Origin: Salinicola endophyticus
GTDB lineage: Bacteria > Pseudomonadota > Gammaproteobacteria > Pseudomonadales > Halomonadaceae
NCBI RefSeq assembly: GCF_003206575.1
Contig: NZ_PZJO01000002.1
Span: 471,935-535,934 of the forward strand
Direction: 5' to 3'
Length of the DNA: 64,000 nucleotides
This document shows, piece by piece, positions 18,702 to 28,464 of the stretch. The position numbers and the translations under genes were made by a program. Below the pieces are notes generated by a model. It did not search any database, was not told the DNA's origin, and saw nothing but the letters and a program-made list of their open reading frames with translations. Each line of letters begins with the position of its first letter. Within the stretch, counting starts at the first letter, position 1.

Positions 18702-19615
18702 CGTTCCACGTTTCCTTTCAGGTCATTGACGCCGAACCGCTCCGCACTCTTAACCAGCAGCGTCAGGGTGCGGTTGAGGGGGACAGCGATATCATGCCGG
18801 GCGGCGCGCACGACGACCTCCCCGTTGAGGAAATCGATCTCCGTGGGCTTGCCGTTCATCAGGTCCTGGGCTGTCGACGAGTACTGCCCGGCCATCGACG
18901 TAGGAATAGCGCGAATAGCATCAAATACCCCATCCGGCACGACAATGCCCTCCGCCTGAGCGACGGCGATCGCCTCGCCGGCGATCTCTTCCATCAGTTG
19001 CGGTATGCCGTCCTGCTCCACCATCCGGCCGTAGGGCATGCGGGTAATAGCCGAAAGCGGGTTGATGGCACAGTTCACCACCAACTTGGCCCACAGAGAC
19101 GCCATGGCGTCTTCGCTGACTTGAGTCTCGACTCCGGCCGCGTTAAGAATGCCCGCCACCTCGTCCGCTCGCTCTCCGGACAGCTCCAGCTCCCCACGCC
19201 CTTCGTGGTGCACCACGCCGGCCCCGTTCATGCGGCTGGCCACATAGACCACAACCGGCATCACAGGCCGGCCGAGAAGTGCCTCCAGCGTTCCGGCATT
19301 GGAGACACCATTCTGCAGGCTGAGCACGATGCAGGACGGACTCAGATGCGGAGCCATTTCCCGCCCGGCGCGCTCGGTGTCGCCGGACTTCACGCAGACC
19401 ATCGCCAGTTCGGCCCCCGCGATTGCCGCCGGGTCGCTGCTGGCCTCTGCCGAGGCGACCCGGCGCTCGCCGTGCTTCTCCAGGATCAGACCGTTGCGGG
19501 CCACCGCCTCGACGAGGGCCGCACGTCCCAACAGCACGACCTGGTGCCCGGCCAGCGCCAGCATGGCGCCGTAATAGCAGCCGACCGCACCGGCCCCCAC
19601 GATGGCGACTTTCAT
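18698..19615 (-). CDS. Ketopantoate reductase-like (PanE/ApbA) oxidoreductase
   Basis: 305 residues. N-terminal Rossmann motif GAGAVGCYYG, the catalytic Lys in LWAKLVVNCAINPLSA, and the NGKPTEIDFLNG loop near the C-terminus all match the 2-dehydropantoate 2-reductase family. In this operon it more likely reduces another 2-oxo acid than makes pantoate. It is read just before PhzF with a 4-base overlap. Confidence 0.85.
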   Translation of the reverse strand: MKVAIVGAGAVGCYYGAMLALAGHQVVLLGRAALVEAVARNGLILEKHGERRVASAEASSDPAAIAGAELAMVCVKSGDTERAGREMAPHLSPSCIVLSLQNGVSNAGTLEALLGRPVMPVVVYVASRMNGAGVVHHEGRGELELSGERADEVAGILNAAGVETQVSEDAMASLWAKLVVNCAINPLSAITRMPYGRMVEQDGIPQLMEEIAGEAIAVAQAEGIVVPDGVFDAIRAIPTSMAGQYSSTAQDLMNGKPTEIDFLNGEVVVRAARHDIAVPLNRTLTLLVKSAERFGVNDLKGNVER

Positions 19616-19683
19616 GGTCTTTCTCCTCTATGCGTCATTCCAGCTTCGCCCGGCCACTGGCCATCGACTTGCCGGATACACCG

Positions 19684-21150
19684 TCACCCGTAGTGGTTGA
19701 CGACCGTCTTGATTCTCGAAAACTCCTGCAGGGCGACAAATCCTTTCTCGCGCCCATGGCCCGATTTCCGCACGCCGCCGAAAGGCAACTCGACGCCCCC
19801 TGCAGCACCATAGTTGTTGATGAACACCTGACCACAGTGGAGCGCCTTGGCGACTCGCTTCTGGCGTGCACCGTCACGGGTCCAGAGCGCAGCCACCAGG
19901 CCGTAGTCGGTGCCATTGGCGATGGTGATCGCCTCTTCCTCGTCATCAAAGGGGATGACACAGAGGACCGGCCCGAAGACCTCCTCCTGAGCGATGGTAG
20001 AAGCCGGATCGCACGGCCCGAACACTACCGGTGCGACATAGAAACCCTCCGCCGGCGCCGCCGAGCCGATCCGCCCCCGGGCGATCACCGGTGCGTCGGC
20101 CTCGGCGATGTAACGTTCGACCCGCTGCTTCTGCTTGGCAGAGATGAGGGGCCCCATGATTACCGACTCGTCGGAAGGTCCGACCTCTATCGCCTCGAAG
20201 CGCGTTTTCAGTTCCTCCACAACACGATCGTAGATCGAGCGCTGCACCAGCACGCGACTGCCCGCCGAACAGGTTTGCCCCGCATTCTGAACCAGGGCAT
20301 TGACGAGCACCGGGAGCGCTACCGATAGATCCGCGTCCTCGAACACCAGCTGGGGAGATTTACCCCCAAGCTCCAGAGTACAGCCCACATAGTTCCTAGC
20401 CGCCGCGATCTGCACCAAGGTGCCAACCTCCGGCGAGCCGGTGAACGAGAGGAAGTCGACGCCGCGATGCTCGGATAGCGCCTTGCCGACGATCTCTCCA
20501 CGGCCCGTCACGACGTTGAATACCCCCGCGGGGAAACCGACCTCTATCGCCAGCTGGGCGATGCGAAGGCCGCTCAGGCAGGCATCTTCCGAGGGCTTGA
20601 GCACCACGGTATTACCCATGGCCAGCGCCGGCGCCACCGAGCGCCCGATCTGCTGGGCCGGATAGTTCCAAGGCAGGATGACACCCACGATGCCATGGGG
20701 CTCGCGGTACATCGCGACGTCGTACCCCTCCAGAAAGGGGATGAGTTCGCCATGGAACTTGTCCGCCGCCCCGCCATAGAACTCGAAGTAACGCGCCAGG
20801 ATCGTCATGTCGGCGCGCGACTGCTTGATCGGCTTGCCGTTGTCTCTGGTCTCCAGCCGCGCCAACGGCTCCGCCTCTTCGAGAATCCGCGCGGCGAGCC
20901 GAGCCAGCAGTCGCCCGCGTTCCGCCGCCGACAGCTTCGCCCAGGGGCCTTCGGTGAACGCCGCTCTCGCTGAGGCCACCGCAGATTCGATGTCCTCGGA
21001 ATCGCTGTCGGCGATCTGCGCGAACTGTTCCCCGTCGATTGGGGAGACGACGGGCATCAGCCGGCCGCTTCGCGAGGGCACCCACTCTCCTGAGATCAGG
21101 TTCAACGGCTCGGGGATGCGCAGCCCGTCCATTGAGGTCATGTCGTTCAT
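19684..21150 (-). CDS. NAD(P)-dependent aldehyde dehydrogenase
   Basis: 488 residues, normal for the family. The catalytic Glu is in TLELGGKSPQLV, the catalytic Cys in QNAGQTCSAGSR, and the end shows GGVELPFGGVRKSGHGREKG. It would oxidise an aldehyde or semialdehyde to the acid. It lies between a CoA-transferase and the PanE-like gene with short gaps (66 and 68 bases), so it is part of the long operon. Betaine-aldehyde or hydroxy-aldehyde type enzymes look closest; the substrate is not clear. Confidence 0.88.
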   Translation of the reverse strand: MNDMTSMDGLRIPEPLNLISGEWVPSRSGRLMPVVSPIDGEQFAQIADSDSEDIESAVASARAAFTEGPWAKLSAAERGRLLARLAARILEEAEPLARLETRDNGKPIKQSRADMTILARYFEFYGGAADKFHGELIPFLEGYDVAMYREPHGIVGVILPWNYPAQQIGRSVAPALAMGNTVVLKPSEDACLSGLRIAQLAIEVGFPAGVFNVVTGRGEIVGKALSEHRGVDFLSFTGSPEVGTLVQIAAARNYVGCTLELGGKSPQLVFEDADLSVALPVLVNALVQNAGQTCSAGSRVLVQRSIYDRVVEELKTRFEAIEVGPSDESVIMGPLISAKQKQRVERYIAEADAPVIARGRIGSAAPAEGFYVAPVVFGPCDPASTIAQEEVFGPVLCVIPFDDEEEAITIANGTDYGLVAALWTRDGARQKRVAKALHCGQVFINNYGAAGGVELPFGGVRKSGHGREKGFVALQEFSRIKTVVNHYG

Positions 21151-21216
21151 GTGTGACTCCTTTTGATATCCTGGTGGCCGCTGCCGGACGACGGCAGCGG
21201 TCGAATGTCATTCCGC

Positions 21217-22374
21217 TCAGCCATTCACCTTTCGCGCATCGACGCTCAGGAGGCCGGCATTGTCGGCACCGAAGGCGCTGCCCGCCCGCTGCCTTGGCCG
21301 CTGGCCATTGAAGCGCAACGGGCTGGCCAGCAAGCGCATGTCCGGACGTGAAGAATGTGGGACCTCGGAAATCATCTCGACCTCCTGAACGAACGGATTG
21401 TCCAGCGCTTCTTTCACCGTGTAGATCGGTGCGATCGGCAGGATGCCCTCGAAGACCTTGAGCCAGTGCTTGGTGGGCTGACTGGCAAACTCCTGGTCAA
21501 GAATCGGAGTCAACTCGTCACGATGGCGGGAGCGCAGGTTCTGATCGGCGAAACGCGAGTCCTCGGCCAGATCCTGGCGGTCCAGTTTCTCCAGCATGAG
21601 CTGCCAGAATTGCTCGGTCATGCACATCACGTAGATCCAGCCGTCGGCGGAGGTGAACGTCTGCACCGGCGAAACGGACATGTGGGAGCCGCGGGGCACC
21701 CGATTGGACTCAACCCCCTCGTTGAGATACCAGGTTCCAACGTATCCGAGCTGATGCAGTGCAACATCGAACAGGCTGACGTCGACGTCACTGCCCTCAC
21801 CTGACGTACGGGCCTTGAGCACCCCAGCGAGGAGCCCAGTGACGCCGAGCGTGCCGGTCATAAAGTCGATGATCGACACGCCGAAACGGGTTGGGTCGGC
21901 GCTGGGGTCACCAGTCAAGTGCATCAGCCCGGCCTCCGCTTGCATCAGGTAGTCGTAGCCAGGCCAGGCGGCGCGCGAATTGTTGCGGCCGTAAGCGGAG
22001 ATATGCAGGCAGACCAGTTCCGGGTTCAGGTGCTTGAGGCTGGCGTAATCGAGTCCGATCCTGCCCGGCTGGTCGCCGCGCAGGTTGTTCATAACCGCAT
22101 CGGCGGTACGAACCACGCTCTCGAAGGCCCGACGGTCTTCCGGGTCTTTGAGATCCAGGGCCAAGCTCTGCTTGCAGGTATTCCAACCCTGGAAGACCAG
22201 GCTGTCGTTATTGCCCAGGAAGTGCGGCCCAAGACGCCTTGCCGGGTCGCCGCCGGTCTTGACGTTTTCCACCTTGATCACCGTTGCCCCCAGATCGGCC
22301 AGCAACATCGATCCGTAAGGTCCGGCGGCAAAATGCTCGACAGTCACGATCTTCAATCCTTCAAGCGGCTTCAT
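21217..22374 (-). CDS. Class III (CaiB/BaiF) CoA-transferase, second copy
   Basis: 385 residues; opening LEGLKIVTVEHFAAGPYGSML and LLADLGATVIKVE, catalytic Asp in GYDYLMQAEAG. It is only distantly like the enzyme at 13959-15161, so the two probably handle different acids. The start overlaps the stop of the enoyl-CoA hydratase gene (ATGA), which suggests that the CoA ester made here is used by that hydratase. Confidence 0.88.
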   Translation of the reverse strand: MKPLEGLKIVTVEHFAAGPYGSMLLADLGATVIKVENVKTGGDPARRLGPHFLGNNDSLVFQGWNTCKQSLALDLKDPEDRRAFESVVRTADAVMNNLRGDQPGRIGLDYASLKHLNPELVCLHISAYGRNNSRAAWPGYDYLMQAEAGLMHLTGDPSADPTRFGVSIIDFMTGTLGVTGLLAGVLKARTSGEGSDVDVSLFDVALHQLGYVGTWYLNEGVESNRVPRGSHMSVSPVQTFTSADGWIYVMCMTEQFWQLMLEKLDRQDLAEDSRFADQNLRSRHRDELTPILDQEFASQPTKHWLKVFEGILPIAPIYTVKEALDNPFVQEVEMISEVPHSSRPDMRLLASPLRFNGQRPRQRAGSAFGADNAGLLSVDARKVNG

Positions 22375-23174
22375 GAGGCCTCCGGCGTGTTTTGGGTAGA
22401 GCTGAAATCGGGTGTTTCCTTGGCGAAGAAAGCGCGCACGCCCTCCCGGCAGTCGGCGGAGGTAAACACGGCGTCACTGGACTCCAGCGATCGCGCGATT
22501 AGCTCCGGTAAGGACAACCGGGTGGCCTCGTCGATCAGCGGCTTGCACAACGCGAACGCCAGCGCCGGGCGCTTAGCCATCTCTGCCGCCAGCGCCAGCC
22601 CGGCTTCCAGCGACTCTCCCTTGGCGGCAATACGGTCGATCAACCCCCACTGCAGTGCAGTATCGGCATCCACCGATTCCGTCAGAAAGATCAGTTGCTT
22701 GGTCCGGCCTTCTCCGATCCGACGCACAGCCCGGTATGGCCCGCCGCTGCTAGGGAACACCCCCAGACGCATCTCGGGCAGCGCGAATCGGCTGTCGCTT
22801 TCGGCAACGATGAGATCGCAACACAGGGCGATTTCCAGGCCGCCACCAAAGGCGAGGCCGTGAATGGCAGCTACTACCGGTTTGGGAAAGGTATCCAGTT
22901 TCTGGAATACCGCGTTCTGGCGGCGCAATTTGCGCTCGATGACCTGCCCGGGCCGATGAAAGTGCTCGAATTCGGCGATATCGGAGCCGGCACAAAACGC
23001 CTTGCCAGAACCGGTCAGCACGATTGCACGCACGCTGTCGTCTTGGCGCAGCTTCTCAAGAACGGCCTCGAGCTGTCCGGTCATCTCAATCTTGAAGAGG
23101 TTGAGCGGCGGGTTCTGCAACGTAATCGTTGCAATTTGGCCGCTGACTTCACACGCGATATAGGTTTCGGTCAT
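22371..23174 (-). CDS. Enoyl-CoA hydratase/isomerase
   Basis: 267 residues. Oxyanion-hole segment GSGKAFCAGSDI, the HGLAFGGGLEIALCCDL helix and the second catalytic Glu in FALPEMRLGVFPSSGG fit the crotonase superfamily. It would hydrate or isomerise a short unsaturated acyl-CoA. I chose ATG 23174 because the conserved domain begins there; the 51-residue extension is very basic and not expected. Confidence 0.88.
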   Translation of the reverse strand: MTETYIACEVSGQIATITLQNPPLNLFKIEMTGQLEAVLEKLRQDDSVRAIVLTGSGKAFCAGSDIAEFEHFHRPGQVIERKLRRQNAVFQKLDTFPKPVVAAIHGLAFGGGLEIALCCDLIVAESDSRFALPEMRLGVFPSSGGPYRAVRRIGEGRTKQLIFLTESVDADTALQWGLIDRIAAKGESLEAGLALAAEMAKRPALAFALCKPLIDEATRLSLPELIARSLESSDAVFTSADCREGVRAFFAKETPDFSSTQNTPEAS

Positions 23175-23368
23175 CTCGTTTTCCCTCTCAAGCCGCTGAC
23201 GGCAACGCATGCGCCAAGGTAAAACGCCTTGCATAGCGATGTTATGGCGTCGCCATATTTCAAACAAACTTGATATTCTTATAAACTGTTTGAAATTTCT
23301 TAACAGTCTTCGTAAACGCTTCCTCACGCGCCTGCTTACGGTGCAGGCACGCCGGATGTCGACTCGTT

Positions 23369-24256
23369 TTAAGGCTTTTTAAGCGGCGCCTTCTGAAGCA
23401 GGGCCACTTGCTCAGGCATGAAGGCGCCTCCATCACCACGCTCGACTAGCGCTCCCAGGGTCTCGCGAATAGCCCGGGCCACCAGGCGAGACGCACCAGA
23501 CTCCTCGGCCATTTGGTCGTAGTAGTCGGCATCTTTGTGGGCATTTTGGATGGTGAAACGCAGCAGGTCGGCATTACCTTCTAGGATGTAGGGCGCGACC
23601 CGCTCTAGTGCCGCGCCCCCGGCCCCACCTTTTCTCAAACAATCCACCATGGCTTCCACATCCATACCATCCTTTATGGCGCAAGCGGCCACCTCCGCGA
23701 TCAAGGTAACGGAGCCCAGCGAGACCATGTTGTGAACCAGTTTCAACTGGTGGCCGCTGCCGACGCCCCCAGCAACGAAGATGTTTTCCGAGAAACTCTC
23801 CAGCAGCGGTCGAATACGCTGTATGACCGTTGTCTCTCCCCCAACCAGAAGGTTGAGCCGCCCCTCCTCAGCCTCTTTCGGAGTTCTCGTCATTGCGGCG
23901 TCGACAAATTCACAGCCTTCCTCCTTGACCCTATCGGCCAGCACTCGTGTCGAGCTCGGAATCGCTGTTGAACAATCGACTACGATCGCGCCGGACTTCA
24001 GCGAAGCCAGTGCGCCACCGCTCCCCACAAGCACATCCTCAACCTGAGGTGTGCCAGTTACGCATAGGACCAATACATCGCAAATGGCTGCCACATCGGT
24101 CGCATTGGGCCAGGGAGTGGCGCCTCTCTCGATTAAGTCGACGGTCGGCTGGTTGCCTTGCTGGTCAAGAAAGTGTAGATCCCAGCCTTTCTCGACAATA
24201 TTCTTGGCAATTCCGTGGCCCATTAATCCGACACCAATAATGCCAATCTTCTTCAT
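23369..24256 (-). CDS. 3-hydroxyisobutyrate dehydrogenase-family oxidoreductase
   Basis: 295 residues. NAD(P) motif GVGLMGHGIA at the N-terminus, substrate loop DAAMTRTPKEAEEG, and the catalytic Lys in GSGHQLKLVHNMVSLG. Beta-hydroxyacid dehydrogenases oxidise 3-hydroxy acids (3-hydroxyisobutyrate, tartronate semialdehyde, and similar). Between TRAP genes and the enoyl-CoA hydratase it may supply or remove a semialdehyde for the aldehyde dehydrogenase. Confidence 0.88.
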   Translation of the reverse strand: MKKIGIIGVGLMGHGIAKNIVEKGWDLHFLDQQGNQPTVDLIERGATPWPNATDVAAICDVLVLCVTGTPQVEDVLVGSGGALASLKSGAIVVDCSTAIPSSTRVLADRVKEEGCEFVDAAMTRTPKEAEEGRLNLLVGGETTVIQRIRPLLESFSENIFVAGGVGSGHQLKLVHNMVSLGSVTLIAEVAACAIKDGMDVEAMVDCLRKGGAGGAALERVAPYILEGNADLLRFTIQNAHKDADYYDQMAEESGASRLVARAIRETLGALVERGDGGAFMPEQVALLQKAPLKKP

Positions 24257-24340
24257 TACGCAATCTCTCTAATATGGCGAATTGCAAACTTCATCCCATT
24301 ATTCCGGCACAACGTCCGGCCAAACCGCCGCAGGCGAAGG

Positions 24341-25624
24341 TCAGGGCGTCCCGGTAAACCATTCAACCGGGGTCAGGGTGATAGCCGGCACGTAGGTAAT
24401 GACCATCAGGCTGATAAATACCGCCATCACGAACCAAACCAGCTGCGAAATAATCTTATCGACTGGTATCTTGGCGACGGCGCAGGCGGCAAAGAGATTG
24501 ACACCGAGCGGCGGCGTGACCATCCCGAGTGCCAGGTTGACGACCACTATCAGCCCGAAATGCACGGGATCCACACCGTAAGCCACCGCCACCGGCGTCA
24601 GAATGGGCGCGAGAATCAAAATGGCCGCAGACGTTTCGACGAACATCCCTACTACCAGCAGCAATAAGTTGATCGCTAGCAGGAAGGTTAGCTTCGAGTC
24701 GAAGGCGCCATAGAACAGCTCGGCGATATGCGAGGTCAGCCCCGACCTGGCGATCAGGAAAGAAAACAGCGCCGCCGCCGAGATGATCAGCATGATCGAG
24801 GTAGTGGAAATGACCGTCGCACGCAGAATGGTTGGCACATCACCCAGGTTCAAGTCGCGGTAGACGAATCGGCCGACCACCAAGGCGGCAGCGACGGCGA
24901 CGGCGGACGCTTCGGTCGGCGTGAAGATGCCGCTGTAGATCCCGCCGAGGATGACCACGGGAACCGCCAGCGCCGGCACGGCGGCCAGCAATGCCCGGCC
25001 GAGCGAAAGCCGGTCCGCGCCGTCGTCGATCCCCACACCGCGCAATCGGCAGAGCGTGTAGACCGTCAGCAGCAGCGCCAGGGAAATCAGGATTCCCGGA
25101 CCGAAGCCCCCGATGAAGAGCTGCCCCACCGAGGTCTCCGTCGCCACCCCGAACAGGATCAGCGGAATCGAAGGTGGTATGAGGACTCCGAGCTCTGCCG
25201 ATGTCGCTTGGATCGAGGCAGCCATCGGCGTCGGATATCCATTCTTCACCATGGCCGGAATCAAGATGGCACCGATCGCGAACGTCGTCGCCACCGAGGA
25301 ACCGGAGACGGCTGCGAACATCAAGCAGGTGATGACACAGGCGGCACCCAAACCGCCTTGGAAGCCGCCCACCAGCGCCTTGGCAAGATTGACCAGTCGC
25401 AGCGATATGCCACCCTGGGCCATCAGATTGCCTGCCAGAATGAACAGCGGAACCGCCATCAGCGGAAAGCTGTCCAGACCCGCGAACAGACGCTGGGGAA
25501 CGATGAGCAGCGGTAGATTGCCATAGACCAGTATGCCAACTATCGACGCCATGCCGATGGAAACGGCGATGGGCACGCTGGCGAGGAGCAGGACCAGCAA
25601 CGATGCTAAGAGCGCGATATTCAT
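24341..25624 (-). CDS. dctM: TRAP transporter large permease (DctM)
   Basis: 427 residues, about 12 membrane segments, with typical DctM features: FPLMAVPLFILAGNLMAQGG, VSGSSVATTFAIGAILIPAM and GMVTPPLGVNLFAACA. With the small permease and binding protein it imports an organic acid, driven by sodium. The start overlaps the DctQ stop (ATGA). Confidence 0.93.
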   Translation of the reverse strand: MNIALLASLLVLLLASVPIAVSIGMASIVGILVYGNLPLLIVPQRLFAGLDSFPLMAVPLFILAGNLMAQGGISLRLVNLAKALVGGFQGGLGAACVITCLMFAAVSGSSVATTFAIGAILIPAMVKNGYPTPMAASIQATSAELGVLIPPSIPLILFGVATETSVGQLFIGGFGPGILISLALLLTVYTLCRLRGVGIDDGADRLSLGRALLAAVPALAVPVVILGGIYSGIFTPTEASAVAVAAALVVGRFVYRDLNLGDVPTILRATVISTTSIMLIISAAALFSFLIARSGLTSHIAELFYGAFDSKLTFLLAINLLLLVVGMFVETSAAILILAPILTPVAVAYGVDPVHFGLIVVVNLALGMVTPPLGVNLFAACAVAKIPVDKIISQLVWFVMAVFISLMVITYVPAITLTPVEWFTGTP

Positions 25625-26151
25625 GACTGCCTCTCCTCACCACCAGCGGCTGCGTCCCGCGACGCCTGGGGAGCGTTTGATCGCACCAACTCGGCGATCA
25701 GCGAGATGACCGCAAAGCCCGAACCGACGGGAATTGCGGCATAGGCCCACCCGATCGAGACGTTCAGCGACGACAACAACTGTGATGAGACGCGATCAAT
25801 CAGCATTGCCCCGTAGACGACCAGCACACTGAAAAAGATCAGACTCAGAAGCCGCGTGAGGTTGGCGATGAGGCGGGCATGGCGTTGCGGGAGGGCGCGC
25901 TGCACCACGTCCACGGCGATCATGCTGCCGCTGCGGATGGTGGCGGAGACGCCGAGAAAGACGGCCCAAATGATGGACGTACGAGCCGCCGCCTCGGACC
26001 AGGAAGAGGGATCGCCAAAGGCGAATCGAGTGACGACCTGGTAGATCGTCAGCCCCGTGGCGAGCGCGAGGAAAGACACCGCCGCCCGGGTCGCGATTTT
26101 CGAGGTTATAGCTTCGATAGATAGTATCAGGTTCATGGATAACGCTACCAT
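25621..26151 (-). CDS. dctQ: TRAP transporter small permease (DctQ)
   Basis: About 176 residues with four membrane segments; the TRFAFGDPSSWSEAAART segment is typical for DctQ. The open frame runs further upstream, but that part overlaps the binding-protein gene and lacks domain character. Start at ATG 26151 or 26136 cannot be decided; neither has a strong ribosome site. Confidence 0.85.
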   Translation of the reverse strand: MVALSMNLILSIEAITSKIATRAAVSFLALATGLTIYQVVTRFAFGDPSSWSEAAARTSIIWAVFLGVSATIRSGSMIAVDVVQRALPQRHARLIANLTRLLSLIFFSVLVVYGAMLIDRVSSQLLSSLNVSIGWAYAAIPVGSGFAVISLIAELVRSNAPQASRDAAAGGEERQS

Positions 26152-26234
26152 CGATGGGTTGGTGCACGTCGGCGGGCGCGTGGGGGCCGGTTTACTGTCA
26201 CCACCACGCACCCTATCCCCGCCGCCGGCCGCGA

Positions 26235-27203
26235 TTACTCGGCAGCTTTGATCTGGTCGATCAGCTCGGTACCGAACGGATCGGTATAGAGCTCGTAAGA
26301 AGCCGCTTCGGCGGCCTTGGCGAAGGCAGCCCGGTCGATATTGGTGGTCACCGTCATGCCATGCGTTTTCAACATCTCTACGCCCGCAGCCTCCAGCCGC
26401 GTGACCTCCGCCCGAGTGGCCGCCACTGAGGCCTGGGCGGCTTCCCGAAACCAGTGCTTTTCCTCGTCGGAGAGGCCGTCGTAGAGTGAAGGAGAAGCGA
26501 GAATGATGGCGGGCGAATAGACATGCCGCGTCGCAGAGAAGTATTTCTGTACCTCCCACATACGTGAAGAGGTAATGACGGTAAGAGGATTCTCCTGTCC
26601 ATCGACCACGCCTTGCTGTAGCGCCGGGATGAGCTCGTTGAACGCCATCGGCGTGGGCGACGCCCCCATACCGGCAAAGGCCGCCATCTGCAGCCGATTT
26701 TCCATGGTGCGAATCTTAAGACCCACCAGATCCGCAGGCTCGGAAACGGCATGCTTCGAGTTGGTCAGATTACGAAAGCCGTTCTCAGACCAGGCCAGCG
26801 CATGCAAACCATGCCCGTCGACTTTCTTGAGCAGCTCGTCGCCGATCTCACCATCGAGTACGGTTCTGGCATGCTCGTAGTCCTTGAACAGAAAAGGCAG
26901 ATCGAAAATCGAGATTTCAGGCACGAAATTGGCCAGAGGAGCAGACGCCACGATGGCGAGGTCGACGGAGCCGATCTGCAAGCCTTCGATCAAATCGCGC
27001 TCGCCACCAAGCTGCCCCGCAGGTGCCTCGGTGACCTGGTACTTGCCGTTCGACAGTTCGTTCAGTTTTTCAGCGAAGGCCTTGACACCCAGCCCGTAGT
27101 GAGACGTGGATGACAAGGTGTGAGCCATGACGACATTCTGCGCCGTGGCGGCTGTCGCCCACAGGGATAAGACAGCAATCGGTATCCATCTGAGTATCGG
27201 CAT
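26235..27203 (-). CDS. dctP: TRAP substrate-binding protein (DctP)
   Basis: About 322 residues with a signal peptide (MPILRWIPIAVLSLWATAATA). DctP features are GERDLIEGLQIGSVDLAI and the arginine-bearing segment GLKIRTMENRLQMAAFAGMGASPTPMAF that salt-bridges the substrate carboxylate. It is the first gene of the long minus-strand operon. ATG 27203 follows GGGGGGC and starts the signal peptide. Confidence 0.9.
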   Translation of the reverse strand: MPILRWIPIAVLSLWATAATAQNVVMAHTLSSTSHYGLGVKAFAEKLNELSNGKYQVTEAPAGQLGGERDLIEGLQIGSVDLAIVASAPLANFVPEISIFDLPFLFKDYEHARTVLDGEIGDELLKKVDGHGLHALAWSENGFRNLTNSKHAVSEPADLVGLKIRTMENRLQMAAFAGMGASPTPMAFNELIPALQQGVVDGQENPLTVITSSRMWEVQKYFSATRHVYSPAIILASPSLYDGLSDEEKHWFREAAQASVAATRAEVTRLEAAGVEMLKTHGMTVTTNIDRAAFAKAAEAASYELYTDPFGTELIDQIKAAE

Positions 27204-27381
27204 TACGCCCCCCACAGTTATCCTTGTTATTGGCAAGGCAGAACCAACGGTGCGTTGGCAGCGCCCCTCCATCATGTATATCGAGCTGGCGTCGTGGCAG
27301 GCGGCTGGAATACCGCCAGGTAACCCGTGGGCGACCCGGCCACTGGACGAAACTTAAACGGGGGTGAGCATTACAACAATC

Positions 27382-27404
27382 TGATTAATCTTAAAGATTG
27401 ATCA
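27382..27404. promoter_or_regulatory. Candidate operator upstream of the TRAP operon
   Basis: TGATTAATCTT (27382-27392) and AAGATTGATCA (27394-27404) are an 11-bp inverted repeat around one central base, with one mismatch. It lies about 180 bases upstream of dctP and past the end of the LysR gene. It could bind that LysR protein or a GntR-type regulator. Confidence 0.5.
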
Positions 27405-27519
27405 GAAAACCTGATAACGCCTCGAAGCCTGCCCGCGAGCCGGGCGGAAAAGGCAAAAGCGGAAATACTTCCAGTCGCCTGGTGGCATCAGCCATCGGGA
27501 TGCCAACTCGATGGTCGCT

Positions 27520-28464
27520 TCACCGGCCTTGCGAGCCCCCCTTGACGTCGCCGGGGTTGAGCCGTTTCTCGAATATCTCGGCCAGAGCCGTTGACGGCTC
27601 GCTCAGGATTTCCTCCTTGAGTGTCGCGATCCCGATGTCCCTGACGACCCGAGGCTCGACGAGCTTGAGCATACGCATACCCGGTGGCATCTCCGGCGGT
27701 ACCGCCAGCCTCGGCACGATTCCGATGCCCAGGCCAGACTCGGCGAGATCCACCAGCGTCGCGGCCTGCCTGACGCTGCAGGCGATATGGAGGGGCCGGC
27801 GAGCGCCCTTCAGATACTCGGTCAGCAGCATCTGCGACTCCCTGCCATCATGCAGGGTGATGATAGGCATGCCTTGCATCACCAGCAGCGGCAGGCGGGC
27901 CAGCTGTTCCAGCGTCAAGGCCTCGGGCAGATCCCGAAAATGCTCGCTGGAGGCCAGCGCGACGAGCGGTTCGCGGAGCAGTCGCCGGAAGGCCATGTCA
28001 GACCTGGCCTGCACGAAGGGAGTGACGCCGAAATCGATCTCGCGATCGCGCACGGCGGCCAGAAGATCGCTTGAGGTCACCTCCCTGATATGGATGGAAA
28101 CCTGCGGAAAACGCTGGCGGAACTCCGCTAGCACTGCGGCGAGCAGATTGGCCGAAACCGTAGGGGCGCAGCCGAAGGCCACCCTCCCTCGCCTGCGCTC
28201 GGCGGATTCGTGTGTCTCGAGAATCCCCTCCTCGAGTCGCCTAATGGAGTCCTGGACCCGCTCCAACAGAAAGGTTCCATCGGGTGTCGTGGTGACACTC
28301 CGAGTGGTGCGCTCGAGGAGTTTAAGGCCCATCTGCCCCTCGAGTTCGGCGATCTGCATACTGATTGCGGAGGGGGTACGGCCCAACTCCTCCGCCGCAC
28401 GACTGAAGCTACGCAATTGAGCCACGCGTGCAAAGGTGTGCATGAGTTTCAAGTTAACGTTCAT
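27520..28464 (-). CDS. LysR-family transcriptional regulator
   Basis: 314 residues; helix-turn-helix FSRAAEELGRTPSAISMQIA near the N-terminus, then the effector-binding domain. It lies upstream of the TRAP operon in the same orientation and downstream of the HxlR gene, whose stop overlaps its start (ATGA). It may control the TRAP operon, the HxlR/OYE pair, or both. Confidence 0.87.
   Translation of the reverse strand: MNVNLKLMHTFARVAQLRSFSRAAEELGRTPSAISMQIAELEGQMGLKLLERTTRSVTTTPDGTFLLERVQDSIRRLEEGILETHESAERRRGRVAFGCAPTVSANLLAAVLAEFRQRFPQVSIHIREVTSSDLLAAVRDREIDFGVTPFVQARSDMAFRRLLREPLVALASSEHFRDLPEALTLEQLARLPLLVMQGMPIITLHDGRESQMLLTEYLKGARRPLHIACSVRQAATLVDLAESGLGIGIVPRLAVPPEMPPGMRMLKLVEPRVVRDIGIATLKEEILSEPSTALAEIFEKRLNPGDVKGGSQGR

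Noticed and set aside
18596-19693. 365-codon plus-strand open frame
   Set aside because: Shadow of the PanE-like and PhzF genes, which have clear motifs on the other strand.
27398-28420. 340-codon plus-strand open frame
   Set aside because: Shadow of the LysR gene; Ser/Arg-rich, no ribosome site.
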